Shown: positions 6,279 to 8,185 of the stretch, piece after piece
Layout of the letters: each line of letters starts with the position of its first letter
Numbering within the stretch: position 1 is the first letter of the stretch
Assembly: GCA_035449085.1 (NCBI GenBank)
Contig: DAOTKE010000145.1
Location: 1 to 8,185, forward strand
Direction: 5' to 3'
DNA length: 8,185 bases
Origin: DUPH01 sp035449085
GTDB taxonomy: Bacteria; Verrucomicrobiota; Kiritimatiellia; RFP12; UBA1067
Notes under the pieces: generated by a model
Databases searched by the model: none
Told to the model about the DNA's origin: nothing
Seen by the model: only the letters and a program-made list of their open reading frames with translations
Position numbers and translations under genes: made by a program

Positions 6279-7424
6279 ATGAGAAGAACGCTGTTGATGC
6301 TTGCATCAGTTCTTGTGCTGTGGCATGCCGTTGCCGAGCCGGTGGTGAGTCAGGTGACGGTCCGTCAGCGCTGGCCATGGAGCCGCCTGGTGGATATCGA
6401 TTACGTCTTGGAGGGCGTGGAAGGTGGAATGTGGGACATCGAGGTGCGCGCGTTCGACGGGACGACACCGCTCGATTTGCCGTTTGCGTCGTTGAGCGGT
6501 GACAGGGCGGCGGTTTCAAACGGTCCGGGGCGTATCGTGTGGAATCCGACGGTCACGGCCTATACCAATGAACAGGTGCTGACGCAGTTCACCGTCGAGC
6601 TGACTCCGGTGCAGGCGCCCCTCTACCTGATCGTTGATCTTACCCATGCGGTGGGGACGCCACCAGTCGTGCAGTACCTGTACGAGGAAGACCTCGCGAG
6701 CGGCGCGTATGGCACAGTCGAGACCAACCCTGTGCCCGGGGTCATCTCGCTGGCGTGGACCGGTGTCACCAACGACGTGGCGAACAAAACCGACCGTCTT
6801 GTGCTGCGTCGGGTGCGCGATTTCTATATCGGGGTGTTCGAGTGGACCCAGGGACAACGTAAGAATGTGAATGGTGCCTATTACTCCAATTCGTATTACA
6901 CGAACGCGACGGATCGCGCGGTGCATCCCGAAGAGCGGCTCTCGTACGTCGTGATCAGAGGTGCGCCCGGTGACAATCCGGCGGTTGACTGGCCCGCCAC
7001 CGGCAGAGCGGTCAAACCCTCCAGCCTGCTCGGCCGGTTGCGCACCAAGAGCGGGCTGCCGTTCGACCTGCCGACCGATGAGCAGTGGGAGTTCGCCTGC
7101 CGCGCGGGTACTGCCACACGCTTCAACAATGGGAGCGACGACCTCAGCGCCATGGAGGAATTGGGCTGGTATAAATCGAACGCCAATGACCACACCCGCG
7201 AAGTCGGGCTGAAACGTCCCAACGCCTGGGGCCTCTACGACATGCACGGCAATGTCGAGGAGTGGTGCCTGGACTGGTTTGATGCCGAGAGGACGTTGCG
7301 CGTTCGCAGAAACGGATCCTGGCTACGGGAAGCGAGTTACAGCGCGTCGTCCTACAGCACGGGCTACGCGCCGAATGGCAGCGGCGGAACGTTGGGGTAT
7401 CGGGTCGTGCTGAATATGCGATGA
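6279..7424 (+). CDS. Secreted SUMF1-fold (formylglycine-generating-like) protein lacking catalytic cysteines
   Basis: A 381-residue exported protein. Residues 1-19 are a signal peptide (MRRT, hydrophobic core, AVA before EPV). Residues about 21-110 form a beta-rich Ig-like extension opening with VTVRQRWPWSRLVDIDYVL, of a kind I associate with secreted PVC proteins. The SUMF1/FGE-type domain runs from about 170 to 381: YIGVFEWTQGQ, LPTDEQWEFACRAGT, GLYDMHGNVEEWCLDWF, RNGSW and GYRVV. In true formylglycine-generating enzymes the motif GGS(Y/W)xCxxSYC holds the two catalytic Cys. Here the aligned stretch is NGSWLREASYS, so the positions are Arg350 and Ser355. It is probably a binding or structural protein rather than a sulfatase activator. 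Start supported by AAGGAG 8 nt upstream. It sits 47 nt after the FecR gene and 25 nt before the next gene, in one apparent operon. Confidence 0.88.
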   Translation: MRRTLLMLASVLVLWHAVAEPVVSQVTVRQRWPWSRLVDIDYVLEGVEGGMWDIEVRAFDGTTPLDLPFASLSGDRAAVSNGPGRIVWNPTVTAYTNEQVLTQFTVELTPVQAPLYLIVDLTHAVGTPPVVQYLYEEDLASGAYGTVETNPVPGVISLAWTGVTNDVANKTDRLVLRRVRDFYIGVFEWTQGQRKNVNGAYYSNSYYTNATDRAVHPEERLSYVVIRGAPGDNPAVDWPATGRAVKPSSLLGRLRTKSGLPFDLPTDEQWEFACRAGTATRFNNGSDDLSAMEELGWYKSNANDHTREVGLKRPNAWGLYDMHGNVEEWCLDWFDAERTLRVRRNGSWLREASYSASSYSTGYAPNGSGGTLGYRVVLNMR

Positions 7425-7449
7425 GGGACGGCATACGAAAGGACACGGC

Positions 7450-8133
7450 ATGAAAAGGCTATTCGCGGCTTTGGCGGTATTGTGCGCGGCAAAGGGGTTT
7501 GCCGCATCGGAGCCTGTACTGGTGCACACCGCACCGTTACACAACCGGCTCTGGATGACTGTGGTGTCGAACGAGGTGCCGCTCTCATGGGCGTGGCCGC
7601 CTGACGCGCACTCGGCGGTGTTGACGCTGGCCGGGAAATACGTCAACGAGACGGTGGCGTTTGACGGCGTCACGACCGATTGGATCTGGCGTCCAGCCGA
7701 TGTCCCCGATGCAGCGCGGGACGATGTGGTTGACCTGCTGCTGACCTTTCGCGGGGCGGGAGACGAGCCCGTAGGCGTGCTGGCCGCACGGCTGGCTGTG
7801 GTCGCCGGGGCAGCCGGGCCTGTCCGGGTCATGCCGGATGAGTCGACGTCCGACTGGACACGCGTGAAGGAGGACGTGGTGATCGGTTACGATGCGGCGT
7901 GGCGGGACTCGGCCAAGATGGCATCCGGCAGCCGTCTGACAATCGTCAAACCGGATGGCGGTGCCGTCACCAACGTGATGGCGGATGTGTCGGGCTTCGC
8001 GCTTTGGAACGTCAAAAGCGAGAGGTGGGGATTTGGTGCATTCACGCTCGCCCTGGACTTTCCGGGTGGCAGTGGCGGATGGGAGGCCACGTTGACGCGT
8101 CTGCCTGGCGGAACGTGGGTGGGAATCCGGTGA
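7450..8133 (+). CDS. Secreted stand-alone copy of the FecR-regulator C-terminal domain
   Basis: A 227-residue protein of no named family that I recognise. Residues 1-19 are a signal peptide (MKRLFAALAVLCAAKGFA). The remaining ~207 residues are one domain homologous along their length to residues 381-586 of the FecR-type regulator two genes upstream. Shared landmarks: PVLV and HNR-x-WMTV near the start, E(I/V)PL-x-W-x-WP, a central LTF-x-G with EP and RLAV, YDA-x-W, then WG(Y/F)G-x-FTL and the identical terminus VGIR. The Trp-rich, alternating hydrophobic pattern suggests a beta-sandwich-like extracellular fold. No catalytic motif is evident. AAAGGA 6-8 nt before the ATG supports the start. 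The pairing implies a gene-duplication relationship and a possible role as partner, competitor or ligand-like surrogate of the membrane regulator. The function is inference only. Confidence 0.8.
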   Translation: MKRLFAALAVLCAAKGFAASEPVLVHTAPLHNRLWMTVVSNEVPLSWAWPPDAHSAVLTLAGKYVNETVAFDGVTTDWIWRPADVPDAARDDVVDLLLTFRGAGDEPVGVLAARLAVVAGAAGPVRVMPDESTSDWTRVKEDVVIGYDAAWRDSAKMASGSRLTIVKPDGGAVTNVMADVSGFALWNVKSERWGFGAFTLALDFPGGSGGWEATLTRLPGGTWVGIR

Positions 8134-8185
8134 GTGCGCCAAGCAAAGCGTGCGATATGCAGTCGGTTAAAGTCCGACACAGGGA
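8134..8185 (+). mobile_element. Probable 5' end of a group II intron, truncated by the window edge
   Basis: Directly after the TGA stop of the last gene comes GTGCGCCAAGCAAAGCG, which fits the group II intron 5' consensus GTGYG and the common bacterial opening GTGCGCC(C)AGCA. The first bases can fold as GCGC with GCGT. Further on, GTCGG (8162-8166), loop TTAAAGT, CCGAC (8174-8178) makes a 5-bp hairpin. Its loop and stem (GG-TTAAAGT-CC) resemble the GGTGAAAGTCC element typical of domain I in bacterial group II introns. The remaining RNA domains, the reverse transcriptase gene and the 3' end would lie beyond the window. No terminator hairpin precedes it, so a class C insertion site is unlikely. 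The call rests on 52 bases and could be coincidence, for example the start of another gene. Confidence 0.45.

Noticed and set aside
6516..7247. Minus-strand open frame (243 aa) opposite the SUMF1-fold gene
   Set aside because: The plus-strand frame carries an intact signal peptide and clear SUMF1 motifs. The antisense frame has none.
8134..8185. GTG at 8134 as the start of a further gene
   Set aside because: The frame stays open to the edge, but no ribosome binding site is at a suitable distance and the translation is uninformative. The RNA-like features favour an intron start, though this is not settled.
1..8185. CRISPR array, tRNA, rRNA or insertion-sequence termini
   Set aside because: I looked for regularly spaced repeats, tRNA cloverleaf signatures and paired inverted repeats with a transposase gene and saw none.

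Overview
The window is GC-rich, gene-dense bacterial DNA. No single gene fixes the taxon. The mix of gene types points to the PVC superphylum, most likely Kiritimatiellota or a close Verrucomicrobiota/Lentisphaerota relative: an ECF-type sigma factor overlapping a large FecR-type membrane regulator, a secreted SUMF1-fold protein with a beta-rich N-terminal extension, a two-domain SGNH esterase, and an intergenic TTTCGGG heptad repeat. This placement is inference.

Left part (1-1850). A non-coding stretch with a short heptad repeat (1-178) is followed on the minus strand by a secreted SGNH/GDSL esterase (179-1279). Upstream of that, also on the minus strand, is infA (translation initiation factor IF-1, 1417-1638), which has its own extended -10 promoter and a strong intrinsic terminator. 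The divergent intergenic region 1639-1852 carries the infA promoter, a terminator-like hairpin facing right, and an extended -10 promoter for the next plus-strand gene.

Middle part (1853-3840). Three closely spaced plus-strand genes probably form one operon: a membrane-anchored or secreted GDSL-type esterase that starts at TTG, a 148-residue conserved-looking protein of unknown function, and a WalJ/YycJ-type metallo-beta-lactamase-fold hydrolase. A GC-rich hairpin follows the last gene.

Right part (3923-8133). A four-gene plus-strand cassette: ECF-like sigma factor, a FecR-domain transmembrane regulator translationally coupled to it by an ATGA overlap, a secreted SUMF1-fold protein whose two formylglycine-generating cysteine positions are Arg and Ser, and a small secreted protein. 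The key observation is that this last protein is almost entirely one domain, and the same domain forms the extracytoplasmic C-terminus of the FecR regulator. The cassette therefore encodes a membrane regulator and a free secreted copy of its own sensor-like domain, with a SUMF1-fold protein between them. This suggests an envelope or surface signalling system, but no function is demonstrated by sequence alone.

Right edge (8134-8185). The 52 bases directly after the last stop codon look like the 5' end of a group II intron (GTGCG start, then a small hairpin with a TTAAAGT loop), cut off by the window boundary.
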